Shown here: positions 1 to 8,823 of the stretch, piece after piece | Layout: each line of letters begins with the position of its first letter | Numbering within the stretch: position 1 is the stretch's first letter | DNA from: Clostridiales bacterium | GTDB taxonomy: Bacteria > Bacillota > Clostridia > Christensenellales > Aristaeellaceae | Assembly: GCA_004556545.1 (NCBI GenBank) | Contig: SFGO01000002.1 | Location: 27,430 to 91,429 of the forward strand | DNA length: 64,000 nucleotides | Direction: 5' to 3' | Position numbers and translations under genes: made by a program | Notes under the pieces: generated by a model | The model's input: only the letters and a program-made list of their open reading frames with translations | Databases searched by the model: none | Told to the model about the DNA's origin: nothing

Positions 1-726
1 AGCGGCGCGGCTGGCTCCCTGACCATAGCAATGGAAGAAGCGGGGCGTTTCTACGATGTATTTCACAGTGCGCATAATCTGCTCCTTGGGCAGATCCAGC
101 GCAAAGAGCTGCGGCAGCACGATTTTGTCAAACAGAAGGTCTGCGGCCGTCTGACGGGTATGGTTTTCATCGCCCATCTGCATGGCTTCCGCCAAAATCG
201 GCTTGGTGGGAATGCCGCCATTTTTCGCCAGCATTTCCCGCAGCGGCGGGAACAGCTCTTCCCGCATGCAGCGCAGGTTCTCCGCAATTTCAGGGCTGTA
301 AAGGCCCCAACCGCAGAAGCCGCCCTGGAACGGGCCTTCCGCCGGGAAGGTTGCCGCCGTGGTATGGTTGCGGCGGTCTTCGGTGACGATCATCGCCACG
401 GATTTGGTGATAATGCCGGTGCCTGCGCCCACCGTGTTATGGTTCAGCGCGGAATCGATTTTGATCTCGCCGGACTTGATGATCTCAATGGCTTCCTTTT
501 CGTTTTTGGCCCAGCCTTCAAACAGCATGGCGCTGACCATGCCCCGCTTGTGCAGCATGACCATATCGTCGTAGTCAATGGGCGGGCCGGAATGCAGGAT
601 CATGTGATCCTCCAGACCCTCCACACACTCTCCGGCGGGTCTTACATCCACCCATACGGGATCGTTATCCGTCAGGCAGGCGGCAGCCTGTTGGTTGGCC
701 TGCGCAATTTTCTGCTTCACGTCCAT
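1..726 (-). CDS. DUF1116 (YlbE-like) protein, 3' end outside window
   Basis: The reading frame starts at the ATG at 726 behind a strong AAGGAGG site and is still open at base 1, so only the N-terminal 242 residues are seen. The sequence matches my memory of the DUF1116/YlbE family. In E. coli the family member sits next to FdrA and is reported as one part (AllG) of oxamate carbamoyltransferase. Full-length members are about 420 residues, so about 180 residues lie outside the window. The family assignment rests on overall resemblance and on its position 53 bases after FdrA and the FdrA tail. The substrate here is unknown, because the surrounding genes point to sugar-acid rather than allantoin breakdown. 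Confidence 0.8.
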   Translation of the reverse strand, partial: MDVKQKIAQANQQAAACLTDNDPVWVDVRPAGECVEGLEDHMILHSGPPIDYDDMVMLHKRGMVSAMLFEGWAKNEKEAIEIIKSGEIKIDSALNHNTVGAGTGIITKSVAMIVTEDRRNHTTAATFPAEGPFQGGFCGWGLYSPEIAENLRCMREELFPPLREMLAKNGGIPTKPILAEAMQMGDENHTRQTAADLLFDKIVLPQLFALDLPKEQIMRTVKYIVETPRFFHCYGQGASRAA

Positions 727-779
727 GGTTTTTCCTCCTTAACGTTTCAGCGCTTGAATAGTTCGTTCCGGCGAACCGC

Positions 780-941
780 TTACAGGAATTCGTCCAGCAG
801 CTCGTCGATTTCTTCCGTCTGCTTGTAGGGCGGCATCCATTCAATCTGCGTGCATTCGCAGTCCTGCGCTTCCAGCGCGTCATAGAACAGACGGATGCCC
901 AAGTTGGCCACCGCCGGTTTTTCTTTATAGATTCCTTCCAT
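780..941 (-). CDS. Detached FdrA C-terminal segment, 53 aa
   Basis: A short gene of 53 residues starts at the ATG at 941, three bases after the FdrA stop, with its own GGAGG site inside the end of fdrA. Its sequence (about residues 10-35: a NLGIRLFYDAL-like helix followed by an IEWMPP stretch) resembles the last segment of one-piece FdrA proteins, where a NVGL..F...L motif precedes a W-x-P motif. FdrA therefore appears to be made as two polypeptides here. Conserved spacing and the ribosome site argue against a chance frame. I infer that it assembles with the upstream FdrA and downstream DUF1116 proteins. Confidence 0.72.
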   Translation of the reverse strand: MEGIYKEKPAVANLGIRLFYDALEAQDCECTQIEWMPPYKQTEEIDELLDEFL

Positions 942-944
942 AAC

Positions 945-2459
945 TCAGCCCTCCAATGCCCGGCAGATTTTCGCGCACAGGCGCGCGCTTTCGTAATTGC
1001 TGTCCGCCACGATTGCGCCCGCTGCTTCCAGTTTCCGGCGAATCTCCGCCTTGTTCTGAGGATCGCCCTCGCCGCCGCACACAGCGCAGACATAGGTCAC
1101 GTCCGCCCGCTGCTGCATCAGCGGCAGATAGCAGGAAACGGGATCGGGAGCAACGCCGGGTCCCAGAATAATATCCATGGCAATCAGCCCCACCTGCGGG
1201 TCGTCCAGCTCCTGCCGGAAGCGATTCAGCCGCTGGGTCGGATCGAAAACCGTATGAGGCGCTTCGGCGGTAAAATCCAAGTCGCCCATATCCAGCAGGG
1301 TATGCATTTCGCTCTGCTTGTGGGTTTTCAGGCGTTTCGCGTATTTGGTGTTGTCCCGGTTGGTGTGCATCTCGATTTCCGGCGCTTGCGCCCGGAAGGT
1401 CATCAGCGCTTCTTCCGCAAAGGTGCCGCCGGTGTACAGGCCACGGAAATACTTCTTTTCGCCGGTAAACCGATCCGCCAGCTTTTTCGCCAGCGCATCC
1501 GCCTGTTCGTCCGTCCAGCCGATAACAGGCTCTTTGCCGGTTACAAGACGCACGCAGGCTTTGGCCGCCTCCTGCAGATTGTAAGTGCCTGTCGCGCGAT
1601 GGCCGCTGTACAGAGCTTCATCCGCGCCAAGGAACACTGCCACCACGGGCTTGTGCAGCTGATCGGCCTCGCAAAGCACCTCTTCCATGATTTCACGGTC
1701 AGCCAGCATGGATACCAGACAGATCAGCTTCGTATCCTCGTCCTGATCCAGCCGCTTCATGTCCGCCTTCATGGAAACGCCGCCCACCGTCTTTTTCAAA
1801 TCGCGGCCGCCGGTTCCCAGTACGCAGGTTACGCCGCTGCCCATGGCTTCAATCAGGCAGGCTACTTCCTGAGATCCGGAACCAGACGCGCCAATCACGC
1901 CCACGGGGCCAAAACGCACAATGCTGCCCGCCGCCATGGCTACGCCGCCCAACAGGCCAACGCCCGCGTCGGGCCCCATCATCAGGCAGCCGTGATCCCG
2001 TGCGTATTCCTTCAGCTCCCGTTCTTCTTCCAGCGACACGTCCGCCGTGAACATAAACACATCCATGCCCTTGTCGATGGCCTTTTTGGCTTCCTTGATG
2101 GCATACTGACCGGGCAGGGAAATCTGCAGCACGTCGAATTTTCCTTCAGGAAGTTCGTTCACATCGCGATAAACCTTTTTCTGTTTATTGCCGCCGTTGC
2201 CGGAAAGCAGTTCGACACCCGCCTGATAAACCTGATCAAGACGCTCCTCCGACTCCGCGTCGATGGCCAGCAGCAGGTCGTTCTTCGACACGCTCTCGGC
2301 CACCTCATAGCCCTCTTCCTTCAGCAGAGCCACATTCTGAGCGGTTCCCATGCCGCATTCCGCGCCGTTTACTCCATCCATATCCGCCAGCTGGAACGCT
2401 ACGCCCATCAGGGTAACGGAGTCCATATAGCGGTTTGGAAAAACAGATACTTTCTTCAT
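945..2459 (-). CDS. fdrA: FdrA family acyl-CoA synthetase-like / carbamoyltransferase subunit
   Basis: This 504-residue protein has the FdrA pattern. The N-terminal part has an NRYMDSVTLM stretch and a GMGTAQN motif (residues 9-42). A succinyl-CoA-synthetase-like nucleotide fold follows with GVIGASGSGSQE (187-198) and GTGGRDL (215-221). In E. coli FdrA (AllF) works with YlbE and YlbF in oxamate carbamoyl transfer. The protein stops short of the usual FdrA end; the missing tail is encoded by the next small gene. The ATG at 2459 overlaps the stop of the upstream flavoprotein gene (ATGA), so the two are probably translationally coupled. An in-frame start further upstream is unlikely because it would lie inside that gene. 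Confidence 0.88.
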   Translation of the reverse strand: MKKVSVFPNRYMDSVTLMGVAFQLADMDGVNGAECGMGTAQNVALLKEEGYEVAESVSKNDLLLAIDAESEERLDQVYQAGVELLSGNGGNKQKKVYRDVNELPEGKFDVLQISLPGQYAIKEAKKAIDKGMDVFMFTADVSLEEERELKEYARDHGCLMMGPDAGVGLLGGVAMAAGSIVRFGPVGVIGASGSGSQEVACLIEAMGSGVTCVLGTGGRDLKKTVGGVSMKADMKRLDQDEDTKLICLVSMLADREIMEEVLCEADQLHKPVVAVFLGADEALYSGHRATGTYNLQEAAKACVRLVTGKEPVIGWTDEQADALAKKLADRFTGEKKYFRGLYTGGTFAEEALMTFRAQAPEIEMHTNRDNTKYAKRLKTHKQSEMHTLLDMGDLDFTAEAPHTVFDPTQRLNRFRQELDDPQVGLIAMDIILGPGVAPDPVSCYLPLMQQRADVTYVCAVCGGEGDPQNKAEIRRKLEAAGAIVADSNYESARLCAKICRALEG

Positions 2460-4045
2460 ACTTCTTCCTTTCTGCATTCCATCCGGCCCGCGCCGTTTTT
2501 CTGAATGATCACCCGATAGGCTTCCTCCGGCGGTTCCGGCCAATCGCTCCGGGTGTGGCAGCCCAGCGTATCCAGACGAGCACGTGCGGAAATTACCGTC
2601 ATCAGCGCGGCGGTCAAATCGTTCCGAAGCCGCAGGCGTTCAAACTCTTCGGAACCGTTTTTCCCATGCAAACGGTCGATTTGCTGAAGCAGGCAGCGCA
2701 GCGTCTCTTCCGAACGCGCCAGATTTTCGCCATTTCGAACGGCTCCTGCGCCGAATTGAAGCGCCTGCTGCATTTTCTGCCGGGCCTCCGAAAGGAATTC
2801 CCCGCAGCCTTCGCCACCGAACACGGGCAAAATATTTTTTTCTTCCGCATTTTCGGCGCTTTCCAAGCGCTGGGCATAGGCGGCGGCGCTTCTTCCGGCC
2901 CGGCGGCCGAAAACCAGCGTTTCCAGTCCCGCGTTCCCGCCGATGCGATTGGCTCCGTGCAGGCCGCCCGTTACCTCGCCGCAGGCATAAAGACCTTCCA
3001 GACTGGTACGCCCGTTTTCATCCATTTGCACGCCGCCCAGCGACGTATGAGGAGCGGGGCCCAGCTCAATCCACTCGCTGGCCAGATCGATCCCCACAGC
3101 CCGATAACGCTCCACGTACATGGCATAGCCGCTTTCCAGACGTTCGCGGCCCACGGCCGTCGCGTCAAAGTAAACGCCTCCATGCTTCGTGCCATGCCCC
3201 GCAGCCACTTCTTCAGCGATTCGGCGGGCCATCACGTCTTTGCCGACTTTTTCCCCTTCCGGGCCATAGCGCAGCATGAAGCGTTCGCCTTCCCGATTGC
3301 GCAAAACCGCGCCTTCAAACAAAAGCGTGGTAATCATACTGGTTCCGATCAGGGCCGCAGGCCAAAGGGCCGCGCTTGGCTCGAACTGGATAAATTCCAT
3401 ATCGCACATCCGCGCGCCTGCCTCGTAAGCCATAGCCACGCCGTCGCCGCCGGAGTCTCTTTTATTGGTAGAAACCGGAAAAATCCCGCAGTATCCACCG
3501 CAGGCCAACACGACTGTTTTCGCAGCTACTTGCGTAAAGCTCTGATCTTTTCGGTGATAGCACAGCGCCCCGGTGACTTGCTTTCCATTTGTGGTGAGAC
3601 GAAGCGCCCGAGTTTCGCTCCATTCATCTACGCGGCCTTCCAGCTCTTTGCGCAGGGTTTTCAGCACTGCTACGCCGGTCTCATTTCCAATGGACACGAC
3701 CCGCGGATGACTGGCGCCCAGCGGACGAAGCATCTGATAGCCGTCGCCCTCCCGGTTAAAGGAAAGATTCAACGAACGCAGCAGTTCAAAAACATCCAGC
3801 GCATCCTCGCAAAGCGCAGAGGCCAATTCCGGCGTGCTCAGGCCCTGCCCGCTTTGCAGGGTATCTTCCAGAAAGCAGGCCGGAGAATCCTCCGGGTGCA
3901 CGGGCGCGTTAAACCCGTGCACCCAGGGAGAAGCCCCCTGCCCATCCTGGACGATCAGCGGCCGCAGACCGGCCAGCACGCATTCGCGCGCTGCCATCCA
4001 GCCTGCCAGACCGCCGCCAAGGATCAGACAATCCGTAGTACGCAT
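2456..4045 (-). CDS. FAD-dependent oxidoreductase, fumarate reductase/aspartate oxidase flavoprotein type
   Basis: A 529-residue soluble flavoprotein. The N-terminus carries a Rossmann FAD-binding motif GGGLAG (residues 9-14). The middle contains GGDGVAMAYEAGA, and the C-terminal half has the family-typical ACGEVTGGLHGANRIGGNA stretch. Near the end, GCHTRSDWPEPP resembles the terminal R-x-D-x-P region of succinate dehydrogenase and NadB flavoproteins. It has no membrane anchor or haem subunit beside it. It starts two bases after the dehydratase stop and overlaps fdrA by four bases, so it is a core member of this operon. The substrate cannot be read; a 2-hydroxy or enoic acid intermediate is possible. 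Confidence 0.85.
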   Translation of the reverse strand: MRTTDCLILGGGLAGWMAARECVLAGLRPLIVQDGQGASPWVHGFNAPVHPEDSPACFLEDTLQSGQGLSTPELASALCEDALDVFELLRSLNLSFNREGDGYQMLRPLGASHPRVVSIGNETGVAVLKTLRKELEGRVDEWSETRALRLTTNGKQVTGALCYHRKDQSFTQVAAKTVVLACGGYCGIFPVSTNKRDSGGDGVAMAYEAGARMCDMEFIQFEPSAALWPAALIGTSMITTLLFEGAVLRNREGERFMLRYGPEGEKVGKDVMARRIAEEVAAGHGTKHGGVYFDATAVGRERLESGYAMYVERYRAVGIDLASEWIELGPAPHTSLGGVQMDENGRTSLEGLYACGEVTGGLHGANRIGGNAGLETLVFGRRAGRSAAAYAQRLESAENAEEKNILPVFGGEGCGEFLSEARQKMQQALQFGAGAVRNGENLARSEETLRCLLQQIDRLHGKNGSEEFERLRLRNDLTAALMTVISARARLDTLGCHTRSDWPEPPEEAYRVIIQKNGAGRMECRKEEV

Positions 4046-4047
4046 GC

Positions 4048-5721
4048 TTACACTTCCCAGATGCCGCCTTTAGCCATGGAACCCACGTTTTTGGAGAACA
4101 GCCGCAGGAAGCGCTGGTAATCCTTGCCGGGGAATTCCCACTCAAAGGCGTCCAGACGGGTCTTCATTTCCTCATCGGAAATGCACAGATCGATCTTACG
4201 ATTGGGAATATCAATCGAGATTTCGTCGCCGTCCTTCACGATGGCCAGCGGGCTGCCCAGCGCCGCCTCAGGGCTCACATAGCCCACGCTCAGGCCGCTG
4301 GTGCCGCCGGAGAAGCGGCCGTCGGTAATGATGGCGCAGGAATTGTACAGAGCGGGCTGACCCTTCAGTTCCTCCTGGAAGGTGAAGGCGGTGGTGCCGA
4401 AACGGCCCTTCAGGCCCATGAAGCGAAGCACGCAGGCGTCGCCCTCGTGAATCTGTCCGGAACGAAGCGCGTCCAGACCGGCCTGCAGGGAATCAAACAC
4501 CTTGGCCTTGCCCTTGAAGGTCATCAGCTGCTTGGGAACAGCGGCAATTTTAATGATGGAGCCTTCGGGAGCCAGATTGCCGTACAGCACGCCCAGACCC
4601 GGTTCCTGCATCACAGGATTGTCCAGCGAACGAATGACGTCGCTGTCGTACACCACGGCGTTTTCTACGTTTTCGCGCACCGTGTGGCCGTTAACCGTCA
4701 TGCAGTCGCCGTTCAGGCGGGGCAGCAGGTTCTTCATCAGGGCGGGCATGCCGCCGGCCAAATCAAAGTCCTTCACCGAGTATTCGCCGCCCGGCATCAG
4801 GTGGGACAGCAGCGGCACGGTGTTGCTCATTTCGTCGAAAACTCTCCACCAGGGCTCATCATAACCGGCTTCCTGCGCGATGGCGGGCAGATGCAGGATC
4901 AGGTTGGAGGAACCGGCCACAGCCATATCCACGGCGATGGCGTTGCGGATGGATTCGGGGGTGATGATCTGCCGGGCGGTCACGCCTTCGCGTACCATTT
5001 CCATAATCCGCTTGCCGGCGTGATAAGCCAGATTGCGGATCTCGCTGGAAACAGCGCTCATGGAAGAGTTGCCGGGCAGCGTCATGCCCATAGCCTCAGC
5101 CATCATGCACATGGAATTGGCGGTGGTCATGGACGTGCATCCGCCGCAGATTCCCCAGCTATGCTGAATCAGGCCGTGATACAGTTCGGGATCGATCTTG
5201 CCCTCGGCCATTGCGCCCACCTTGTCCTGCGCGCGGATGTGAACCACTTCCTTGCCGCGGAAGGTACCCAGAGGCATATAACCGCCGGTGACAACGATGG
5301 CGGGAATGTCCAGACGGGCGCAGCCCATCAGATGGCCGGGCACGATGGAGTCGCAGGTGGACAGAAGCACCATGCCGTCGAAGAAGTTGCCATCCACGGT
5401 CAGCTCCACCTGATCGGCGATAGAATTACGGGAGGGAACCTCGATGTATTTAGGATCCTTCAGCACCATGCCGTCGCAGATGGCGGTGGTCATCACTTCC
5501 AGCGGCAGACCGCCCGCTTCGCGGATACCCTGCTTGACGCGCTCGGCCAGCTGGTTCAGATGCACATGGCCGGGATTGTATTCATTCCAGGAGTCTACCA
5601 CGGCGATCAGAGGACGGTTCAGTTCTTCTTCGCTGTAGCCCATGCCCAGCATCAGGCCCCGGCGGCACTCGGACGCTTCGCCAAACTCCCAGCAGCTTCT
5701 CATTTCTTCGTACTTTTTCAT
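4048..5721 (-). CDS. IlvD/Edd family dehydratase, probably for a sugar acid
   Basis: A 557-residue Fe-S dehydratase. Conserved features are STCDSIVPGHLMG with Cys123, GICGGCTS with Cys192 and Cys195, and the C-terminal CAIITDGRFSGGTSG loop with the catalytic serine region. The early motif reads NPGHVHL instead of the PCN form of [2Fe-2S] sugar-acid dehydratases, as in the PGH-type IlvD branch often linked to a [4Fe-4S] cluster. The enzyme should convert a 2,3-dihydroxy acid to a 2-keto-3-deoxy acid. The ATG at 5721 has an AGGAG site seven bases upstream; a GTG at 5742 lies before that site. With KDG kinase and KDPG aldolase nearby, an aldonate substrate is more likely than a valine-pathway intermediate. 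Confidence 0.87.
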   Translation of the reverse strand: MKKYEEMRSCWEFGEASECRRGLMLGMGYSEEELNRPLIAVVDSWNEYNPGHVHLNQLAERVKQGIREAGGLPLEVMTTAICDGMVLKDPKYIEVPSRNSIADQVELTVDGNFFDGMVLLSTCDSIVPGHLMGCARLDIPAIVVTGGYMPLGTFRGKEVVHIRAQDKVGAMAEGKIDPELYHGLIQHSWGICGGCTSMTTANSMCMMAEAMGMTLPGNSSMSAVSSEIRNLAYHAGKRIMEMVREGVTARQIITPESIRNAIAVDMAVAGSSNLILHLPAIAQEAGYDEPWWRVFDEMSNTVPLLSHLMPGGEYSVKDFDLAGGMPALMKNLLPRLNGDCMTVNGHTVRENVENAVVYDSDVIRSLDNPVMQEPGLGVLYGNLAPEGSIIKIAAVPKQLMTFKGKAKVFDSLQAGLDALRSGQIHEGDACVLRFMGLKGRFGTTAFTFQEELKGQPALYNSCAIITDGRFSGGTSGLSVGYVSPEAALGSPLAIVKDGDEISIDIPNRKIDLCISDEEMKTRLDAFEWEFPGKDYQRFLRLFSKNVGSMAKGGIWEV

Positions 5722-5801
5722 TTCTGTTTTCTCCTTCTGCACTTCTGCATTGTCATTGCATCTGTATGGTGTATGGAATCGTTCGTCAGATTCAGGAAAT
5801 G

Positions 5802-6593
5802 TCAGAATTCCTCATCCAGCATATTGTCAATCGCACCGTCGATGGACTGGCCGCCGTCGATGTAAATGGTCTGGCCCACAATAAAGCTGCTCTTGGACTT
5901 ATCGGCAAAGAACAGCACCATGGGAACGATTTCCTCCGGCTGTCCGCCGCGTCCCGCAGGGATCTTGCGGTTGAAGCCCTCGATGTCCTTGTCGGAGTAG
6001 CGGCTCAGGATCTTGGTATACACCAGGCCGGGCGCAATGCAGTTGACGTTGATGCCGTATTTGATCAGCTCTACGCCGATGGACTTGGTAAACATGTTCA
6101 GGCCCGCTTTGCCGGCGGAATAAGGCAGCGCCTTGCGGCGGACCCAAGTCACCAGGCTGTGAATGGAAGAAATATTGATAATCGCGCCATGAATTCCCTT
6201 GGCGATCATATCCCGGGCAGCGGCCTGCGAGCAGTACATGGCGGAATTCAGATTCAGGTCGATCTGCTTGTTCCAGTATTCAACGGGCATATCCACAAAG
6301 CCGCCCTTGGGCATTTTCAGCGCGCCGCCCGCATTGTTCACCAGCACGTCGATCTTTCCGAAGTGCTCGATAAAGGCGTCGATCATCCGCACGCAGTCCT
6401 CATGCAGGGATACGTCCGCCTGATAAATTTGAGCGTCCGCGCCCAGCTCGCGGCATTGCTCCGCCACTTTCTGCGCGTCTTCCGGAGAATGCAGATAGTT
6501 GATGCCCACATCGTAACCCTCGCGGGCGAACGCGACGGCACAGGCAGCGCCGATACCATGGGAAGAACCGGTGATCAGAACAGATTTTTTCAT
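5802..6593 (-). CDS. SDR family NAD(P)-dependent oxidoreductase
   Basis: A 263-residue classical short-chain dehydrogenase. It has the nucleotide motif TGSSHGIG at residues 8-15, NNAG at 86-89, the catalytic serine in INISS near 142-143, and the Tyr158-xxx-Lys162 pair. The C-terminus ends with a TIYIDGGQS-type stretch usual for 2-dehydro-3-deoxy-gluconate and gluconate dehydrogenases. The ATG at 6593 follows an AAGGAG site at eight bases. It lies 80 bases upstream of the dehydratase and 31 bases after the hydrolase, in the same operon. A role in oxidising or reducing a sugar acid before dehydration is inferred. Confidence 0.88.
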   Translation of the reverse strand: MKKSVLITGSSHGIGAACAVAFAREGYDVGINYLHSPEDAQKVAEQCRELGADAQIYQADVSLHEDCVRMIDAFIEHFGKIDVLVNNAGGALKMPKGGFVDMPVEYWNKQIDLNLNSAMYCSQAAARDMIAKGIHGAIINISSIHSLVTWVRRKALPYSAGKAGLNMFTKSIGVELIKYGINVNCIAPGLVYTKILSRYSDKDIEGFNRKIPAGRGGQPEEIVPMVLFFADKSKSSFIVGQTIYIDGGQSIDGAIDNMLDEEF

Positions 6594-6624
6594 TTCGGTT
6601 TGTCTCCTTTGCAAATTTCCTTGT

Positions 6625-7500
6625 TTATTGTTTGTCCTCTTTGCGCATATATTGAGTAACGGTATACAAAGGCAGGAACAGGTAAGCCGGTTCCTTGCCG
6701 CCCACCTCCCGAATCAGCGCGGAAGCGATTTTGGCAGGATCCGTCTCGCCTGCGGCCTGCATTCCGTGAACAAAGCCCTCGTCGTGGCTCGCGCAGGAAA
6801 CGCAGGCGGAAAGGTAAGCCTGAACCGCTTCCCGGCCGATGGCCTCCGCTCCCAGCGGCAGGTAAGGATGACCGCAGACGATATTTTCAATCGGCATCGC
6901 CTGCAGACGGCTCAGCGTTTTTTGGTAGCCTTCCGTGTCCATCAGAAGAGCGCAGCCCTGAGAAACCGTGCCGTTGAGCTGCAGGGAATCGCCGGTAATC
7001 AGGGTCATGGTACGCTCGTCCAGATAGCAGCAGGCGTCCGTATCATGGCCCGGCGTATGCAGAAGGCGCAGCGAGCCCAGACGGTCGCCGTCCTTCAGCA
7101 AAAGATCGGGTTCCATGCCGTCCAGCACAGCCGGAGCCGCAGGGCTGTATTCCGGAAACGCAGCGCGGATCGCCTTCGAATACGTCAGCGGATCCCGCAT
7201 TCGGTCAAGGGAATCTGCAAAGCAGGCTACCTTGATGTTCGGGTTTAGCTGCCGCAGACGGGCGCAGCCGCCCACGTGGTCGCCATGGATATGGGTCAGC
7301 GCCATCCAGTGAATGTCCTCTATGCCAAGCCCCAGTTCCCGAAGGGCGGGAACAATATCGCTGTCCACTGTTTCAGCGCAGCCGCCGGTATCGACCAGAA
7401 TGTTTTCCGCCCCCGTAACCAGCACGGCGCCGGCCCAGCATCCGGGAAACGTTACGGCCAGACGATACACGTTCGGCGCCAGGCAGACAAATTTTTCCAT
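6625..7500 (-). CDS. Metallo-beta-lactamase fold hydrolase, first gene of the operon
   Basis: A 291-residue MBL-fold protein with the metal motif H70-x-H72-x-D74-H75, a later LHTPGHD motif giving another metal histidine, and GDSLQLNG and VCGHP stretches. It shows no signal peptide. It is the promoter-proximal gene of the dehydratase-fdrA operon. MBL enzymes in such operons are often lactonases, which would fit opening an aldonolactone before the dehydratase acts. That is inference, and a thioesterase or phosphonate-type activity cannot be excluded. Confidence 0.83.
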   Translation of the reverse strand: MEKFVCLAPNVYRLAVTFPGCWAGAVLVTGAENILVDTGGCAETVDSDIVPALRELGLGIEDIHWMALTHIHGDHVGGCARLRQLNPNIKVACFADSLDRMRDPLTYSKAIRAAFPEYSPAAPAVLDGMEPDLLLKDGDRLGSLRLLHTPGHDTDACCYLDERTMTLITGDSLQLNGTVSQGCALLMDTEGYQKTLSRLQAMPIENIVCGHPYLPLGAEAIGREAVQAYLSACVSCASHDEGFVHGMQAAGETDPAKIASALIREVGGKEPAYLFLPLYTVTQYMRKEDKQ

Positions 7501-7532
7501 CTTTTCACCTTCCTGTTCAGGTTGATAAAAAG

Positions 7533-7561
7533 AGTATAGTACAAGCTTTTCCGGGTTTCAA
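7533..7561 (-). promoter_or_regulatory. Promoter of the MBL-SDR-dehydratase-fdrA operon
   Basis: Reading leftward, a TTGAAA -35 box (7556-7561) is separated by exactly 17 bases from a TATACT -10 box (7533-7538). It lies 33 bases upstream of the start codon at 7500 and back-to-back with the regulator promoter. The divergent arrangement suggests that the regulator controls both. Confidence 0.75.
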
Positions 7562-7598
7562 CGCGAATTCCACGGGCATTGTACGCTCAGTTTTCACC

Positions 7599-7627
7599 TT
7601 GCGCTTTTTTCAAAAACAGTGTATAAT
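7599..7627 (+). promoter_or_regulatory. Promoter of the LacI-sensor regulator
   Basis: A TTGCGC -35 box (7599-7604), a 17-base spacer and a perfect TATAAT -10 box (7622-7627) precede the regulator start by about 47 bases. It diverges from the operon promoter at 7533-7561 with only 37 bases between the two -35 boxes, so one bound protein could act on both. Confidence 0.75.
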
Positions 7628-7674
7628 ATTTTATCTTTTTTAACGCTATTGATTTGGAAGGGAGTGCGGCGGAG

Positions 7675-8817
7675 ATGCGAGATCAGGTTGTTCCTGTATT
7701 TTACGATGAAAAATCCTTCACTTCCCCTCAGTATGCCACAACCATTCAGGGAATCCGCAGCGCGGCGGGAAAATGCGGCATGCGCATCAAGCTTTTCCCG
7801 GATACGCACTTCGACGGAATCGATTTTTCTCAGCTTCCCCCAATCTCCATTGTGACGGGCATCAGCATGCCCTTTATTCAGAAGGCCATCGCACGCCTGC
7901 GGGAAAACGGCCGTTTCGCCGTGCTGGCCGGAACGGATTCGGAGCAATTCGGCCACGACGTTTCCTGCGCCACGCCTTCCCGACGAACCGAAACCCAGCA
8001 GCTGGTCAACTATCTGTATAACTGCGGCAAGCGCAGACTGGCGCTCGTAGGCTTCGGCCAGCATTCCATCAACGACAACTTCCGCTATCATGCCGCCATG
8101 AGCGCCGTAGCTGCCTGGGGGTTATTTCTGCGAGAAAAGGATGTCTGGCTCTGGGAGCACGATCCGATGGAGAGCTTCGCCAAATTTGTCTCCGTAGCCG
8201 ATCAGTACGATTCCGTTATTTGTCCCAACGACATGGTGGCTGTTTATTTTATCGAGTACCTGCGAAAAAATAACATTCATGTTCCCGAACAGCTGTATGT
8301 CGCTTCCTTCGGCAATATGTCCATCGGAAACTTTCACCGGCCTTCCATCACCAGCATGACCATGGACATGCTCTGCGTGGGCGAGCAGGCTTTTTCCGTC
8401 TGGCGCTATTTAATGAAAAGCGAGCACACCCAGCAGCGCGTCGCTCTGAAAATCACCGTTCCCAGCAGAATTCTCATTCGGGAAAGCACGGGCAGCACCC
8501 ATATTCAAGCGGGCGCCGGTGCTGTCTTTCCGACCCCACAGGACTATTTTTATCACAACCCCACCATCGCGCGGCTGGTGGGGCTGGAAAACTGCATCAA
8601 TCAGCGGGATGCCACAGATATGAACGTGCTCTGCCGCCTGATGGAGCAAAAAAGCTACGAGCAGATTTCCGAAGAGCTGTTCATTAGCAGCAGTACGCTG
8701 CGCTACCGGCTGAATAAAATTTTTGCAGACGCCGGTGTGCGGGGCCGGCATGAATTCGAAGCCCTGATTCACGAAAGTCTGGGGCCGGGCAACCCCTTTA
8801 CAGACCGAACGGAATAA
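7675..8817 (+). CDS. Regulator with N-terminal LacI-type sensor and C-terminal LuxR/PucR-like HTH
   Basis: This 380-residue protein has no N-terminal DNA-binding domain. It starts directly in a periplasmic-binding-protein-like sensor of LacI type, seen from YNCGKRRLALVGF, VICPNDMVAVYF and the LYVASFGNMS stretch. A helix-turn-helix follows near the C-terminus (about residues 315-370: YEQISEELFISSSTLRYRLNKI). The HTH resembles LuxR/GerE helices. The order is the reverse of normal LacI proteins. The ATG at 7675 is preferred, with GGAAGGGAG ten bases upstream; a TTG at 7654 is an alternative. It is divergent from the fdrA operon and upstream of the aldolase-kinase operon, so it is the likely sugar-acid sensor for both. 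Confidence 0.8.
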   Translation: MRDQVVPVFYDEKSFTSPQYATTIQGIRSAAGKCGMRIKLFPDTHFDGIDFSQLPPISIVTGISMPFIQKAIARLRENGRFAVLAGTDSEQFGHDVSCATPSRRTETQQLVNYLYNCGKRRLALVGFGQHSINDNFRYHAAMSAVAAWGLFLREKDVWLWEHDPMESFAKFVSVADQYDSVICPNDMVAVYFIEYLRKNNIHVPEQLYVASFGNMSIGNFHRPSITSMTMDMLCVGEQAFSVWRYLMKSEHTQQRVALKITVPSRILIRESTGSTHIQAGAGAVFPTPQDYFYHNPTIARLVGLENCINQRDATDMNVLCRLMEQKSYEQISEELFISSSTLRYRLNKIFADAGVRGRHEFEALIHESLGPGNPFTDRTE

Positions 8818-8823
8818 ATCCTC

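Noticed and set aside
4048..5721. Missing first Fe-S cysteine in the dehydratase (PGH instead of PCN)
   Set aside because: The PGH form is normal for one large branch of IlvD enzymes, so it is not evidence of inactivity.
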